Source: an uncultured Lachnospiraceae bacterium
GTDB lineage: Bacteria; Bacillota; Clostridia; Eubacteriales; Anaerofustaceae
Reading direction: 5' to 3'
Length of the DNA: 37,502 nucleotides
NCBI GenBank assembly: GCA_944381375.1
Contig: CALWKX010000013.1
Location: 1 to 37,502 of the forward strand
The position numbers and the translations under genes are program-made. This document shows, piece by piece, positions 24,301 through 33,297 of the stretch. The notes under the pieces were generated by a model that worked only from the letters and a program-made list of their open reading frames with translations, ran no database searches and was not told the origin of the DNA. Numbering within the stretch: position 1 is the stretch's first letter; the number at the start of each line of letters is the position of its first letter.

Positions 24301-26052
24301 ATGGATATATTTTCTGTTCTAACTTTTATTGGCGGATTGTCTATGTTTTTATACGGTATGCAAGCTATGAGCTCTTCTCTGGAAAGCGCATCCGGAGGAA
24401 AAATGGGGGCGCTTCTTGAAAAAATGACAAATAGCTGCTTAAAAGGCGTTATTTTAGGCACTATCGTCACAGGCGTTATTCAGTCTTCTTCGGCAACTAC
24501 CGTTATGGTCGTTGGCTTTGTAAATGCCGGCATTATGACGTTGTCGCAGTCTGTTGGCGTTATTATGGGTGCTAATATAGGCACTACCGTCACGGCATGG
24601 ATTATAAGTTTGGTAGGTATTCAGGGCGATTCGTTTATATTGCAATTATTAAAGCCTACATCATTTTCTCCCATCTTTGCGGCAGTGGGTGTATTTTTGA
24701 TGATGTCCTCCACGAATAAACGTCGGAAAGATATTGGCACAATTCTGGTAGGTTTTGCCATATTGATGTTTGGTATGTCTGTTATGAGCGATTCAGTAGC
24801 CCCTCTTGCAGATGATCCGGCATTTACTTCTATAATGGGCAGATTTACTAATCCGTTTTTAGGTATCTTGGTCGGGCTTGTTCTGACAGCAATTATTCAA
24901 AGCTCGTCAGCTTCTATAGGTATACTGCAAGCATTGACTGTCACAGGCAGCATTACCTATTCAATTGCTATACCAATTATTCTCGGTCAGAATATAGGTA
25001 CTTGCGTAACAGCATTAATTTCCTGCGCCGGAGCTTCCAAAAATGCAAAACGCTCTGCTATGGTTCATCTATACTTCAATATCATCGGTTGTATTATATT
25101 TTTAATTCTTTTCCTAATAGCTAAATATATATTAAATTTGGTTATGCTTGATGTATCTATTAATGCGGCTCAAATCGCTGTTTTCCATACAATATTTAAT
25201 ATTGCTAATACTGTTATTCTGTTCCCGTTTAGTGAGCAGCTTGCAAAGTTGGCTACATTGACTATTAAAGATAAGAAAGATACGGAAAAACAATCTTTGC
25301 TCGATGAACGTTTCCTGATCACGCCTTCTTTCGCAATCGCTCAAAGCCGGAAGGTTACTGAGGAAATGGCTGAAATTTCACGCAGCGCGTTGTTCTGTGC
25401 TATGGAAAACTTCAAAAAATATGATGAAAATAACGTAAAAACCATACTTGAATATGAACAAAAGCTCGATGATTTGGAAGACCAACTTGGTAATTATCTT
25501 GTAAAGCTTTCAAGCAAAGGACTTACTATGGAGCAAAGCCATGATGTGGGCGAATTGCTGCACGTAATTAATGATTTTGAAAGAATAGGAGATCATGCGG
25601 TTAATATTTTGGAAAGTTCAAAAGAGCTTAACAGCAAACACATTAGCTTTTCGGACGAAGGTAAAGAAGATCTTAAACGTATGATGTCAGCGCTTACGGA
25701 AGTTTTGAATATGTCCATAGATTCATTTAAAACTTCGGATGTTGAGCTTGCTAAAAAAGTTGAACCTCTTGAAGATGTAATTGACGCAATGCATGTAGAG
25801 CTGCGTTCCAGACATATTGAAAGACTTCAGAAGGGCGGGTGTACAATTGAACTTGGTTTCATTTTTATGGATTTGCTTGCCAACTATGAAAGAATCTCAG
25901 ACCATTGCTCAAATATAGCTTTGTGTATCATTCAGTTAGAGCTGGGTTCGTTTACCATGCACGGTTATATTGATGATATGAAATCACAATATGATGAAGA
26001 TTACAATAAGTTGCTCAAGTATTATGCCGAAAAATATGATATGCATAAATAG
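24301..26052 (+). CDS. Na/Pi cotransporter family protein with PhoU-like C-terminus
   Basis: 583 residues; TTGGAG lies ahead of the ATG. Residues about 1-320 form two inverted repeats of the Na/Pi-cotransporter fold, each with the QSSSA motif (VIQSSSATTVMVVGF near 61; IIQSSSASIGILQAL near 200) and GANIGTT / GQNIGTC motifs. Residues about 350-570 are a PhoU-like helical bundle (LLHVINDFERIGDHAVNI; LLANYERISDHCSNI). It carries phosphate inward with sodium at the cell membrane, and the PhoU part probably senses metal or phosphate state. A terminator follows. It is transcribed alone. Confidence 0.93.
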   Translation: MDIFSVLTFIGGLSMFLYGMQAMSSSLESASGGKMGALLEKMTNSCLKGVILGTIVTGVIQSSSATTVMVVGFVNAGIMTLSQSVGVIMGANIGTTVTAWIISLVGIQGDSFILQLLKPTSFSPIFAAVGVFLMMSSTNKRRKDIGTILVGFAILMFGMSVMSDSVAPLADDPAFTSIMGRFTNPFLGILVGLVLTAIIQSSSASIGILQALTVTGSITYSIAIPIILGQNIGTCVTALISCAGASKNAKRSAMVHLYFNIIGCIIFLILFLIAKYILNLVMLDVSINAAQIAVFHTIFNIANTVILFPFSEQLAKLATLTIKDKKDTEKQSLLDERFLITPSFAIAQSRKVTEEMAEISRSALFCAMENFKKYDENNVKTILEYEQKLDDLEDQLGNYLVKLSSKGLTMEQSHDVGELLHVINDFERIGDHAVNILESSKELNSKHISFSDEGKEDLKRMMSALTEVLNMSIDSFKTSDVELAKKVEPLEDVIDAMHVELRSRHIERLQKGGCTIELGFIFMDLLANYERISDHCSNIALCIIQLELGSFTMHGYIDDMKSQYDEDYNKLLKYYAEKYDMHK

Positions 26053-26075
26053 TTTAAATAATATAAAATGTTCGC

Positions 26076-26110
26076 AGAAAAAGACGGTGCTATGTATCGT
26101 CTTTTTTTAT
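26076..26110 (+). terminator. Terminator of the Na/Pi cotransporter gene
   Basis: AAAAAGACG pairs with CGTCTTTTT over an 11-nt loop, followed by TTTATTTTT. Its right arm is also the start of the left direct repeat. Confidence 0.82.
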
Positions 26111-26153
26111 TTTTGTAGGAAAGCTGTGAGATGAAAAGACATCTTTGCTGTAA
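26093..26153 (+). repeat. Left copy of an imperfect ~60-bp direct repeat bounding an island
   Basis: This sequence matches 27987-28044 closely, with a few substitutions and small indels; the core AAAAGACATCTTTGCTGTAA is identical. Here the similarity stops after GCTGTAA, while the right copy continues into the complementary arm of a terminator hairpin. The left copy is thus half of that hairpin, as expected if foreign DNA was joined within a duplicated site. Confidence 0.7.
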
Positions 26154-26230
26154 TGCGAACCACCGATAAGGAAGTACTGAAACAAACTAACTTAACGGCT
26201 GGCAGACAGGTTACAGCAAAAAGCGGGTAA
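26153..26230 (+). CDS. Short reading frame / gene tail at the left island edge
   Basis: 25 codons from an ATG lacking a ribosome-binding site: MRTTDKEVLKQTNLTAGRQV then TAKSG and TAA. The Lys/Thr/Gln-rich sequence looks like the C-terminal end of a real protein, and a strong terminator overlaps the stop. It begins exactly where the repeat ends, so it is probably the truncated tail of a lost mobile-element gene. I do not recognise it. Confidence 0.3.
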   Translation: MRTTDKEVLKQTNLTAGRQVTAKSG

Positions 26231-26260
26231 GAGGTCAAAAACTTCTTGCCCGCTTTTTCT
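26218..26260 (+). terminator. Long-stem terminator
   Basis: AAAAAGCGGGTAAGA pairs with TCTTGCCCGCTTTTT (15 bp, one G-T wobble) and continues partly inward. It follows the 26153-26230 frame. Confidence 0.85.
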
Positions 26261-26370
26261 ATATCGGATGGAACGATAGAACGGCATTTTTCCGCTTTCG
26301 AGGGATATGATATTACTTATCCTGTTTCTGCCCTCTGCAAGCCGCATAAATCAAGGCTTTTTCTACTTTG

Positions 26371-26466
26371 CTATATGATTTGCGTGTTCATCTTCATGGA
26401 CGCACAAACCCATACAAGCGCAAGGGCTTTTTTTGATTGTAGATAATGAGAAATAGCAATCAACAT
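26371..26466 (-). CDS. Possible leader peptide or remnant
   Basis: 31 codons from an ATG seven bases after GGGAGG, an excellent ribosome-binding site: MLIAISHYLQSKKALALVWV then CASMKMNTQII. It follows a terminator hairpin (26482-26533) on the same strand by 16 bp. It has no recognisable relatives. It could be a leader peptide or the start of a decayed gene, since sequence to its 3' side has no continuing frame. Confidence 0.35.
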   Translation of the reverse strand: MLIAISHYLQSKKALALVWVCASMKMNTQII

Positions 26467-26481
26467 ATTGATACCTCCCAA

Positions 26482-26533
26482 AAAATTAGCAGAGCCGACA
26501 ACCGCATTTTGATTTGCGTGTTATCGGCTCTGC
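26482..26533 (-). terminator. Terminator after the LytTR-DUF3021 pair
   Basis: GCAGAGCCGA pairs with TCGGCTCTGC, with extra pairing inside (ACGC/GCGG region), followed on the minus strand by TAATTTTTT. It lies about 115 bp beyond the DUF3021 stop. Confidence 0.75.
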
Positions 26534-26648
26534 GTCTGTGCGTCTGGCTCTTTGACAACTGACAATATTTAATTCGTGTCTTTCTATCACCGATAGGACA
26601 GAATACCCACTTAAAATAATCCATAACTCATTATTTCAATGTGCCAGT

Positions 26649-27092
26649 TTAATGGTTATCATTCTGCTGTTTCTCTTTGATTTTCTTATTGATCTTATTT
26701 GCCTGCAGCTTAAAGCACATCATATATATGCCCCAAAAGATTGCGGCGATCACAATGGCAACCAGAATGTAAATTACGATTGAGATAAAATCTGTTTTTA
26801 CCCACCCGCAACAAAAAGCTATAATTAAGTAGACAATTGTTCCTACAGCCATGTGTATCAGCACTTTCAAACCGATAGAAAGGTTCTCCTTTGTATACAC
26901 AATAGAAGGAATAGAAAATCCAGTAGCAATAATGAGGAAACTTCCTGCCACCTTGAGCCATTCTCCGCCTGTTTTTTGTGCAAAGAAAGTATCTGCGCTT
27001 CCCGTAATTGCAGAGGCAATGAATAACATTGCAACAAATCCAAAGGAACCGATAAAAAGGCCAAATAAAATCATATCCAATATTTTTTTCAT
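26649..27092 (-). CDS. DUF3021 family membrane protein
   Basis: 147 residues from the ATG at 27092, chosen because GGAG lies 10 bases upstream; a longer frame to 27170 runs inside the LytTR gene. Four membrane helices: MILFGLFIGSFGFVAMLFIA, then FLIIATGFSIPSIVYTKE, VLIHMAVGTIVYLIIAF and a C-terminal IVIYILVAIVIAAIFWGIYM, ending in a Lys/Asn/Gln tail. DUF3021 proteins are nearly always encoded after a LytTR regulator, as here (13-bp gap), and are thought to sense the membrane and control that regulator. Confidence 0.9.
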   Translation of the reverse strand: MKKILDMILFGLFIGSFGFVAMLFIASAITGSADTFFAQKTGGEWLKVAGSFLIIATGFSIPSIVYTKENLSIGLKVLIHMAVGTIVYLIIAFCCGWVKTDFISIVIYILVAIVIAAIFWGIYMMCFKLQANKINKKIKEKQQNDNH

Positions 27093-27105
27093 AGTTACAT
27101 TACTC

Positions 27106-27549
27106 CTATATACCAAGGTATTTTTTAAAAGCGGGAAGATACTTCCGTGAAATGTAGTCCTTACAACCATTTTTCAAAATAAGTAACATCATGCCGCCGA
27201 TAGAAGGCTCAACGCAATCTAGGTATTTCAAATTTACTAAGACGGATTTGGATATTCGCATAAAGCTGTTGCCGAGCAGATTTTCGAATTCATGCAGACG
27301 TTTGCCGCTACTGTATTTTTTCGTTTGGGAATACACGATGGTTTTTTCATTTTCTACCCGAATCATGTATATTTCGTCCGGACGAAGAACAAAAAAGCGC
27401 TCGTTATCACTAACTGTAATAATATTGCTTCCTGCGGTGCTATCCTCAATAAGTGCGGCAACTCTCTTGATTTCTGCGTTTTCTTCGTTTGTATAAATCA
27501 CTGCATATGGTTCGTTAATTTCCTCTGAAATGTTAATTTCTACTTTCAT
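27106..27549 (-). CDS. LytTR-family DNA-binding regulator
   Basis: 147 residues from the ATG at 27549, the one with GAGG at suitable spacing; ATGs at 27555 and 27579 fit less well. The N-terminal half is a small alpha/beta part (MKVEINISEEINEPYAVIYT). The C-terminal half is a LytTR domain: FFVLRPDEIYMIRVENEKTI, GKRLHEFENLLGNSFMRISK and SVLVNLKYLDCVEPS. It has no receiver domain, so its signal probably comes through the DUF3021 partner. Typical targets are their own promoter and adjacent ABC exporters. The MacB-like exporter downstream lies outside the repeats, so it may not be part of the unit. Confidence 0.92.
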   Translation of the reverse strand: MKVEINISEEINEPYAVIYTNEENAEIKRVAALIEDSTAGSNIITVSDNERFFVLRPDEIYMIRVENEKTIVYSQTKKYSSGKRLHEFENLLGNSFMRISKSVLVNLKYLDCVEPSIGGMMLLILKNGCKDYISRKYLPAFKKYLGI

Positions 27550-27986
27550 TAGCATCACCTCGCTTCCTGTTCCAATCATATTGTAATGTAAAATGCGTTT
27601 TTTGTCCTTTGTTTAACGGCAAGTGGCAGATTATATGCGGTAAGATGTGAAATCAGAAAAGCAAAATGAGAAGTGCTTATTATATCGGTAATATCTAAAG
27701 CTGTGTATTGTATATAGTGAACGGCAAAAGTGCAACAAAACCGCCTTACAGACGTGATATTGAGTGATAGGAAGCAAAGGGTTTGGGATTTTCCCAATAG
27801 GCAAAAAGGACAAATGGGTACTCGTTTGCTGTGCTTGTTTCCTGCTCAATGCAAAGGAAAGGGCGGGAAAGGAATGGAACAGAAACGAAAAAGCAAAGAC
27901 GGGCATATCGTGGTTAAAAATCCGGCATAGCTGAAGCTGCGCCGTTTCCCGAAAACAATCTTATGCTGTTTTATGGAGATGTCCTT
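27550..27986. other. Intergenic part of the island, no convincing gene
   Basis: A plus frame (27874-27930) with GGAAAGG ahead of its ATG encodes MEQKRKSKDGHIVVKNPA and stops. The sequence continues protein-like past the stop (LKLRRFPKTIL), so it may be a broken gene. Promoters for the LytTR pair must lie near 27560-27720 on the minus strand, but none is clear. Confidence 0.35.
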
Positions 27987-28044
27987 TGTATCGTTTTTTA
28001 TTTTTGGAGAAAAGCTGTGATATGAAAAGACATCTTTGCTGTAA
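27987..28044 (+). repeat. Right copy of the ~60-bp direct repeat
   Basis: See 26093-26153. This copy is continuous with a complete, perfect terminator hairpin (28024-28061), so it is more likely the original arrangement. Confidence 0.7.
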
Positions 28045-28061
28045 ATGCAAGATGTCTTTTC
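28024..28061 (-). terminator. Terminator of the MacB-like ABC exporter gene
   Basis: GAAAAGACATCTT pairs perfectly with AAGATGTCTTTTC (13 bp) around a 12-nt loop. It lies 22 bp beyond the exporter stop on the minus strand. Confidence 0.85.
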
Positions 28062-28082
28062 ATTATATGGTATCTTTAATTT

Positions 28083-30836
28083 TTATTCGGTTCTGAGTGC
28101 AATGACAGGATCTTTTTTCGCTGCAGATTTTGCCGGCAGCAACCCGCCTATCATTGTAATAACTATGCTTATAACAATCAGGATTAATGCGGAGTATAAA
28201 GGCAATTGAGCTTTTAAATCATTGATTCCCGTCAGGCTTGCTATGATTGCATTGATAGGAAGTATTGCTATCAGTGATACTATGATACCCAAAATACCGG
28301 AGCAGCATCCTATTATAAACGTTTCTGCATTGAATACCTGAGAAATGTTGCTTTTTGAAGCCCCGAGCGAACGCAAAATTCCAATCTCTTTTGTGCGTTC
28401 CATTACAGATATATGAGTGATGATTCCGATCATAATGCAGGAAACAACCAGCGATATAGCCACAAATGCAATCAGCACGTATGATATTCCGTTTATTATT
28501 GTTGTGATTGAAGAAGTAAGCATTGCTACATAGTCAGTGTATGTTATGCGCGCGTCTTCAGATGCCGTTTCATTGTAACGCGCTATGCATTCAGCTATTG
28601 CATCTTTATTTTCAAAGCTGTCAGTATATATGCTTATAGTCGATGGCGCTTCATAGCTGACCTTGCCGAAATCTTTCATATTGTCTTCAAAACTTGCTCC
28701 GGCGATATATTCATCATATATTCGCAGCAGTATCTCATTATCGGGGTTATAAGCCAACCATTGTTCCAATGCTAATGCCATGGAGGATTCATCCATCATT
28801 CCGGCATAATTATTGTATGATTCCGTCCCTTCGTCAGATGAAGCATAATACATTATAAGAGTGTAAAATGAGGCTTTCTCAGAAATGCTCAAGCCGTTTA
28901 AATATTCTTTGGTATCTTCTATTTTTTCATCATCGCTTGCCGCTTCGAATTCCATTCCGTTAAGTACATTTACAGTAGTGTCCGCTTCTTGAGCTGTTAC
29001 GACAGCGCTTTCATTCGTATGAGATATGATATAATCTGTTAATTTGGAAGTGTACGCTACAGAAGTAGAAATATTTGCATTCTGAGCATCGTCTTTGGGA
29101 CGAATCACTCCTGTTATTTTTAATTCAACAGAATTAGATAAAAGTATGTCTTCATTCAACATTATGTTATCGATGCGGCTGAAAGTACCGTCATCATTCT
29201 CTACATAATGATCACATGCCGCAACGAGATAAAATGTATGATTGCATAAATCGGCATATTCAAAACGTATTTCTTCCGGTTCGCTTTCATTTTCAATAGC
29301 AGTTATAGCGTTATTGTATTGTTCTTTAGTAATAAACCCAAGCTGATACAATATTTCCGCTGAAATTCCATTGTCATCGTTTACTACAAGTACGACTTCG
29401 TTATACTCTTTAGGCCAGTTTCCGTATAATACATCATAGCTGTCTGTGACTATATGGCTTACGGCTTCACCGTTATTCCCCTCCATCAACTGAGAAAAAT
29501 TCGAGGCTCCGGCGGAATTTCCCGAACTGAAACCTGAACTTTCTCCAAATATTCTCATGAAATTGTTTTGCATATCATTGCTTGTAGGGGAAGAAGTGTC
29601 TTCCACTTGTGTATCGCTGTCAATCAGATTGCCGTCGGCATCGTATGAATAAACGTTAAAGTTTACATCATAGGTATATACTATACCGTTTTCTCCAATG
29701 TATTGTTGGATTTCGCTGTCAGGGTTATCTAAATATTGCTTAAATTCAGTCAAGTTGTTTTCAACAATGCTGGAGGAGATTTTTTCATTGGCTTCTAATG
29801 CTTTGTAATCGATATAGACACCTTCGCGATTTTCATTTTCCGCTTCATTTTCATCATTCATTTCACCTATAATTTCTCCCTGCATCCCAATCAGGCCTGA
29901 AACATCAATGGTTTCATCGCTTATTGTAATGGGATATGACGTCATTGTATCCCTTTGAATGTCAGTAATATATGAGCTCATTCCTGTAGAAAGAGCTAAA
30001 ATAAGCGCTATGCCGATAATTCCAATGGAACCGGCAAAAGCTGTAAGCAGCGTGCGTCCTTTTTTTGTTTTCAGGTTGTTGAAAGAAAGCTGGAGGGCTG
30101 TTATGAAAGACATTGATATTTTTTTGTAAGGAGCTTTATTTTTTGTTATAGTGTCGTCAGTAAATGGATTACTGTCGCTTATTATCTGTCCGTCTAAAAG
30201 CCTTACTATACGCGTGGAATAATTTTCTGCAAGTTCCGGATTGTGCGTAACCATAATAACTAATTTGTCTTTGGCTATTTCTTTTAGCAATTCCATGATT
30301 TGTATACTGGTTTCACTATCCAAAGCGCCGGTCGGTTCATCAGCCAATAAAATATCTGGGTTATTTACAAGTGCACGCGCAATGGCGACGCGCTGCATTT
30401 GCCCGCCAGATAGTTGATTTGGTTTTTTGTAAATGTGATCATTAAGCCCTACTTTATTTAGTACGGCTATAGCGCGCTCTCTGCGTTCTTGTTTTGAAAT
30501 ACCTGCCAGCGTCAACGCTATTTCAACATTGGAAAGCACGCTTTGATGCGGAATAAGGTTATAACTTTGAAATACAAATCCTATTGAATTATTACGGTAA
30601 TGGTCCCAATCTGCGTCATTATATTGTTTTGTAGAAACACCGTTGATCTTCAAATCGCCTTTTGTGTAGCGGTCAAGACCTCCTATAATATTTAGAATAG
30701 TAGTTTTTCCAGAGCCGCTTTGTCCAAGTATTGATACGAACTCATTTTTTCGGAAAGATATACTTACCCCTTTTAAAGCGTCCTGAGTAAAATCTCCCGT
30801 TTTATAGGTTTTGACTATATTCGTTAATTGAAGCAT
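28083..30836 (-). CDS. MacB/FtsX-type ABC transporter, ATPase fused to permease
   Basis: 917 residues. Residues 1-230 are an ABC ATPase of the LolD/MacB group: Walker A GQSGSGKTT near 38-46, signature LSGGQMQR, Walker B ILLADEPTGALD and switch HNPE. A helix near 260 (GRTLLTAFAGSIGIIGIALIL) begins the permease. A large extracytoplasmic region (about 285-745) follows, acidic and rich in Ser/Asp/Glu/Asn. Three C-terminal helices carry the FtsX motif ERTKEIGILRSLGASKSNI. Such mechanotransmission transporters export peptides or lipoproteins or give resistance. The start is preceded by TAGGAGG. It stands alone, with its own terminator. Confidence 0.93.
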   Translation of the reverse strand: MLQLTNIVKTYKTGDFTQDALKGVSISFRKNEFVSILGQSGSGKTTILNIIGGLDRYTKGDLKINGVSTKQYNDADWDHYRNNSIGFVFQSYNLIPHQSVLSNVEIALTLAGISKQERRERAIAVLNKVGLNDHIYKKPNQLSGGQMQRVAIARALVNNPDILLADEPTGALDSETSIQIMELLKEIAKDKLVIMVTHNPELAENYSTRIVRLLDGQIISDSNPFTDDTITKNKAPYKKISMSFITALQLSFNNLKTKKGRTLLTAFAGSIGIIGIALILALSTGMSSYITDIQRDTMTSYPITISDETIDVSGLIGMQGEIIGEMNDENEAENENREGVYIDYKALEANEKISSSIVENNLTEFKQYLDNPDSEIQQYIGENGIVYTYDVNFNVYSYDADGNLIDSDTQVEDTSSPTSNDMQNNFMRIFGESSGFSSGNSAGASNFSQLMEGNNGEAVSHIVTDSYDVLYGNWPKEYNEVVLVVNDDNGISAEILYQLGFITKEQYNNAITAIENESEPEEIRFEYADLCNHTFYLVAACDHYVENDDGTFSRIDNIMLNEDILLSNSVELKITGVIRPKDDAQNANISTSVAYTSKLTDYIISHTNESAVVTAQEADTTVNVLNGMEFEAASDDEKIEDTKEYLNGLSISEKASFYTLIMYYASSDEGTESYNNYAGMMDESSMALALEQWLAYNPDNEILLRIYDEYIAGASFEDNMKDFGKVSYEAPSTISIYTDSFENKDAIAECIARYNETASEDARITYTDYVAMLTSSITTIINGISYVLIAFVAISLVVSCIMIGIITHISVMERTKEIGILRSLGASKSNISQVFNAETFIIGCCSGILGIIVSLIAILPINAIIASLTGINDLKAQLPLYSALILIVISIVITMIGGLLPAKSAAKKDPVIALRTE

Positions 30837-30990
30837 GCATACCTCCTATAATGTATAATTTTATCATTTATACTGTATTTAACTATCATATTAAGATTTT
30901 TTAATATTACTTTATCATTAAGCTCTATATTCTTTAATATTATTGTAATCAAACCATAAAAGTAATTTGTTCATAATCAAATTTTTAATA

Positions 30991-31030
30991 AAAAAACACC
31001 AAAAGTTTTATATAACTTCTGGTGTTTTTT
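30991..31030 (-). terminator. Terminator of the DUF4234 gene
   Basis: AAAAAACACCAGAAGT/ACTTTTGGTGTTTTTT (minus-strand reading, one mismatch) around TATATAAA, with a T run on both sides. It lies 19 bp after the DUF4234 stop. Confidence 0.82.
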
Positions 31031-31048
31031 TATTATATTAACTGCTTA

Positions 31049-31469
31049 TTACCCGTTTACGTTATAATGCTCAGAAATTAGATTCATTGATTTTAAAAGC
31101 TTATGAGTATAGATAAACGGTCCTACAACTATTATTGCTCCTAAAACTCCCCATAACCAAAAAGTACTCGCGCTTAATTTGAAATTGATGTTACGCCGAA
31201 TCATTTCATTTCCAACTCTGTTGGATAATTTGTGATACCATATTAAAGGAATTATGCCTACAGTAAGCCAACTGAATATAAAGAATACAAGGCAAAAATG
31301 CATGGTTTTTTTACCGTCATAGCGACTTGCGATGATATTGATATCATTACTTACCGATGACATGACAACAATGCCGTAAATACCAATCGTTATTATTGAC
31401 AGCAGTATAAATTTTTTTCAATTGTCCTACAGGCGCTGCAAAAGTAGGCTGAGTTTAATTGTTTTCCAT
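31049..31469 (-). pseudogene. DUF4234 membrane protein gene with broken N-terminus
   Basis: The 3' part (31363-31049, 104 residues) is a clear DUF4234 protein: SVSNDINIIASRYDGKKTMH, two helices, SASTFWLWGVLGAIIVVGP and HKLLKSMNLISEHYN. Homologous sequence continues upstream in the same frame (FILLSIITIGIYGIVVM) but ends at a TGA. The expected N-terminus lies in another frame (TQPTFAAPVGQLKK), preceded by MENN and a stop after the ATG at 31469. A small deletion of about five codons and at least one more lesion have therefore broken it. Translation might restart at the ATG at 31363 but has no clear ribosome-binding site. Confidence 0.8.
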
Positions 31470-31661
31470 TTTTCTCTACCTAAATTAACATGTCATAAAT
31501 ATATTGTATATCGCAATGAATATGTGACACAAAAAATAACATATGTCAAACATTATTTCTGAGCATATAATATTTTTTTCATTTTTTATAAAAAAGTATT
31601 CCCTAAAAGCTGCAAAGAAGCTATAATCCTAAACATGCGTAATACATAAGGAGTTTATTTA

Positions 31662-33296
31662 ATGGTCATCACAGATATCTTAACACACAATGCAAAGCAA
31701 TTTCCTCAAGATATTAGCCTTGTTGAATTAAATCCACAGTTCCATGAAAATCCGGATCTGTCATGGAAAGAATATGAGCTTGTGGAAGCTATTCCAAATG
31801 AGAAATACAGAAGAGAAATCTCATGGGGTGATTTTGAAAAATTATCCAACCAATTTGCTAATATATTATTAGAATATGGCATAAGTAAGGGCGATAAGGT
31901 TGCTATTTTGCTTATGAATTGTCTTGAGTGGCTGCCTATTTATTTTGGTATTCTGAAAACCGGAGCTCTTGTGGTTCCTATGAATTTTCGTTATTCTTCT
32001 GAGGAAATAAAATATTGCGCTGAGCTTGCTGATGTAAAAATACTTGTATTCGGTGATGAGTTTATTGATCGTATCAGTGCAATAAAATCTCAGTTGAAAA
32101 ATATAAACTACTTTATACATGTAGGCGATGAGTGTCCAGTATATGCTCAAAGCTATGAATTTATGATGGAAGGGGCTTCTGAAAGCGAAGTGAAAGAACC
32201 TCTCAGCGAGGATGATGATGCAGCTATTTATTTTTCGTCAGGAACAACGGGTTTTCCGAAAGCTATCTTGCATTCGCATAAAAGCCTTATGTCAGCATGC
32301 CTGACAGAGAATAATCATCATGCGCAGACGAAAGAAGATACTTTTTTGTGTATTCCTCCTCTTTATCATACAGGAGCCAAGATGCATTGGTTCGGCAGTT
32401 TGCTGGTAGGAGGCAAAGCTATATTGCTCAGAGGCACAAAACCAGAATGGATTATGAAAGCGGTCTCCGATGAATATGCAACTATTGTTTGGTTGCTTGT
32501 GCCATGGGCGCAGGATATACTTGACGCCATAGAGCGCGGCGATATTGATCTAAAGAATTACAGACTTAATCAATGGAGATTAATGCATATAGGCGCTCAG
32601 CCTGTGCCGCCGAGTTTGATAAACAGATGGAGAAAATATTTTCCATCACACCAATATGATACCAATTACGGACTCAGCGAAGCGATAGGTCCCGGCTGCG
32701 TGCACCTGGGAGTTGAAAACATACATAAAATAGGCTCAATAGGCAAAGCAGGTTATCATTGGGAAACAAAAATTGTTGATGATAAATGTCGTACCGTTGC
32801 CCAAAATGAAATCGGCGAATTGGCTGTAAAGGGAGACGGCGTAATGAAATGCTATTACAAAGACCCTAAAGCTACAAGTGAAGTTTTAAAAGACGGTTGG
32901 CTCCTTACGGGAGATATGGCTTATGAAGATAACGACGGATTTATATATCTCGTAGACAGAAAAAAAGATGTAATAATAAGCGGAGGCGAAAATCTTTACC
33001 CTGTAGAGATAGAAAATTTTATAAGAAAGCATGATGCTGTAAAGGATGTTGCCGTAATAGGCTTAGCCGATAAGCGCTTAGGCGAAATTGCCGCAGCGAT
33101 AATCGAAATCAAGCAGGGGTATAATTGTACACAAAAAGATATTGCAGATTTTTGCATGGGTATGGCAAGATACAAAAGGCCTCGTAAAATTATATTTGAT
33201 GATATACCTCGCAACCCCACAGGTAAGATAGAAAAGCCGAAATTAAGAGAAAAGTATAATGTGGAAGGTCTCGTAGGCAAATTGACGCACAGTTAA
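31662..33296 (+). CDS. AMP-dependent acyl-CoA synthetase/ligase-like enzyme
   Basis: 544 residues; AAGGAG lies 10 bases before the ATG. It belongs to the adenylate-forming superfamily. The AMP-binding P-loop is YFSSGTTGFPKAILHSHKS (about residues 189-207). YGLSEAIGPG (A5), GWLLTGDMAYEDNDGFIYLV (A7), DRKKDVIISGGENLYPVEIE (A8) and PTGKIEKPKLR (A10, catalytic lysine in GKIEK) follow. It activates a carboxylic acid as acyl-AMP and normally transfers it to CoA. The chain length or aryl substrate cannot be read from sequence. The next gene begins one base after the stop, so they share a transcript. Confidence 0.93.
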   Translation: MVITDILTHNAKQFPQDISLVELNPQFHENPDLSWKEYELVEAIPNEKYRREISWGDFEKLSNQFANILLEYGISKGDKVAILLMNCLEWLPIYFGILKTGALVVPMNFRYSSEEIKYCAELADVKILVFGDEFIDRISAIKSQLKNINYFIHVGDECPVYAQSYEFMMEGASESEVKEPLSEDDDAAIYFSSGTTGFPKAILHSHKSLMSACLTENNHHAQTKEDTFLCIPPLYHTGAKMHWFGSLLVGGKAILLRGTKPEWIMKAVSDEYATIVWLLVPWAQDILDAIERGDIDLKNYRLNQWRLMHIGAQPVPPSLINRWRKYFPSHQYDTNYGLSEAIGPGCVHLGVENIHKIGSIGKAGYHWETKIVDDKCRTVAQNEIGELAVKGDGVMKCYYKDPKATSEVLKDGWLLTGDMAYEDNDGFIYLVDRKKDVIISGGENLYPVEIENFIRKHDAVKDVAVIGLADKRLGEIAAAIIEIKQGYNCTQKDIADFCMGMARYKRPRKIIFDDIPRNPTGKIEKPKLREKYNVEGLVGKLTHS

Positions 33297-33297
33297 G

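Noticed and set aside
26246-26446. A 66-codon plus frame in the island
   Set aside because: It starts inside a terminator hairpin, lacks a ribosome-binding site and has no recognisable features.
27730-27930. A 66-codon plus frame next to the right repeat
   Set aside because: There is no ribosome-binding site at the first ATG and the composition is mixed. Only its last 18 codons have a fair site, so it is reported only as part of the intergenic region.
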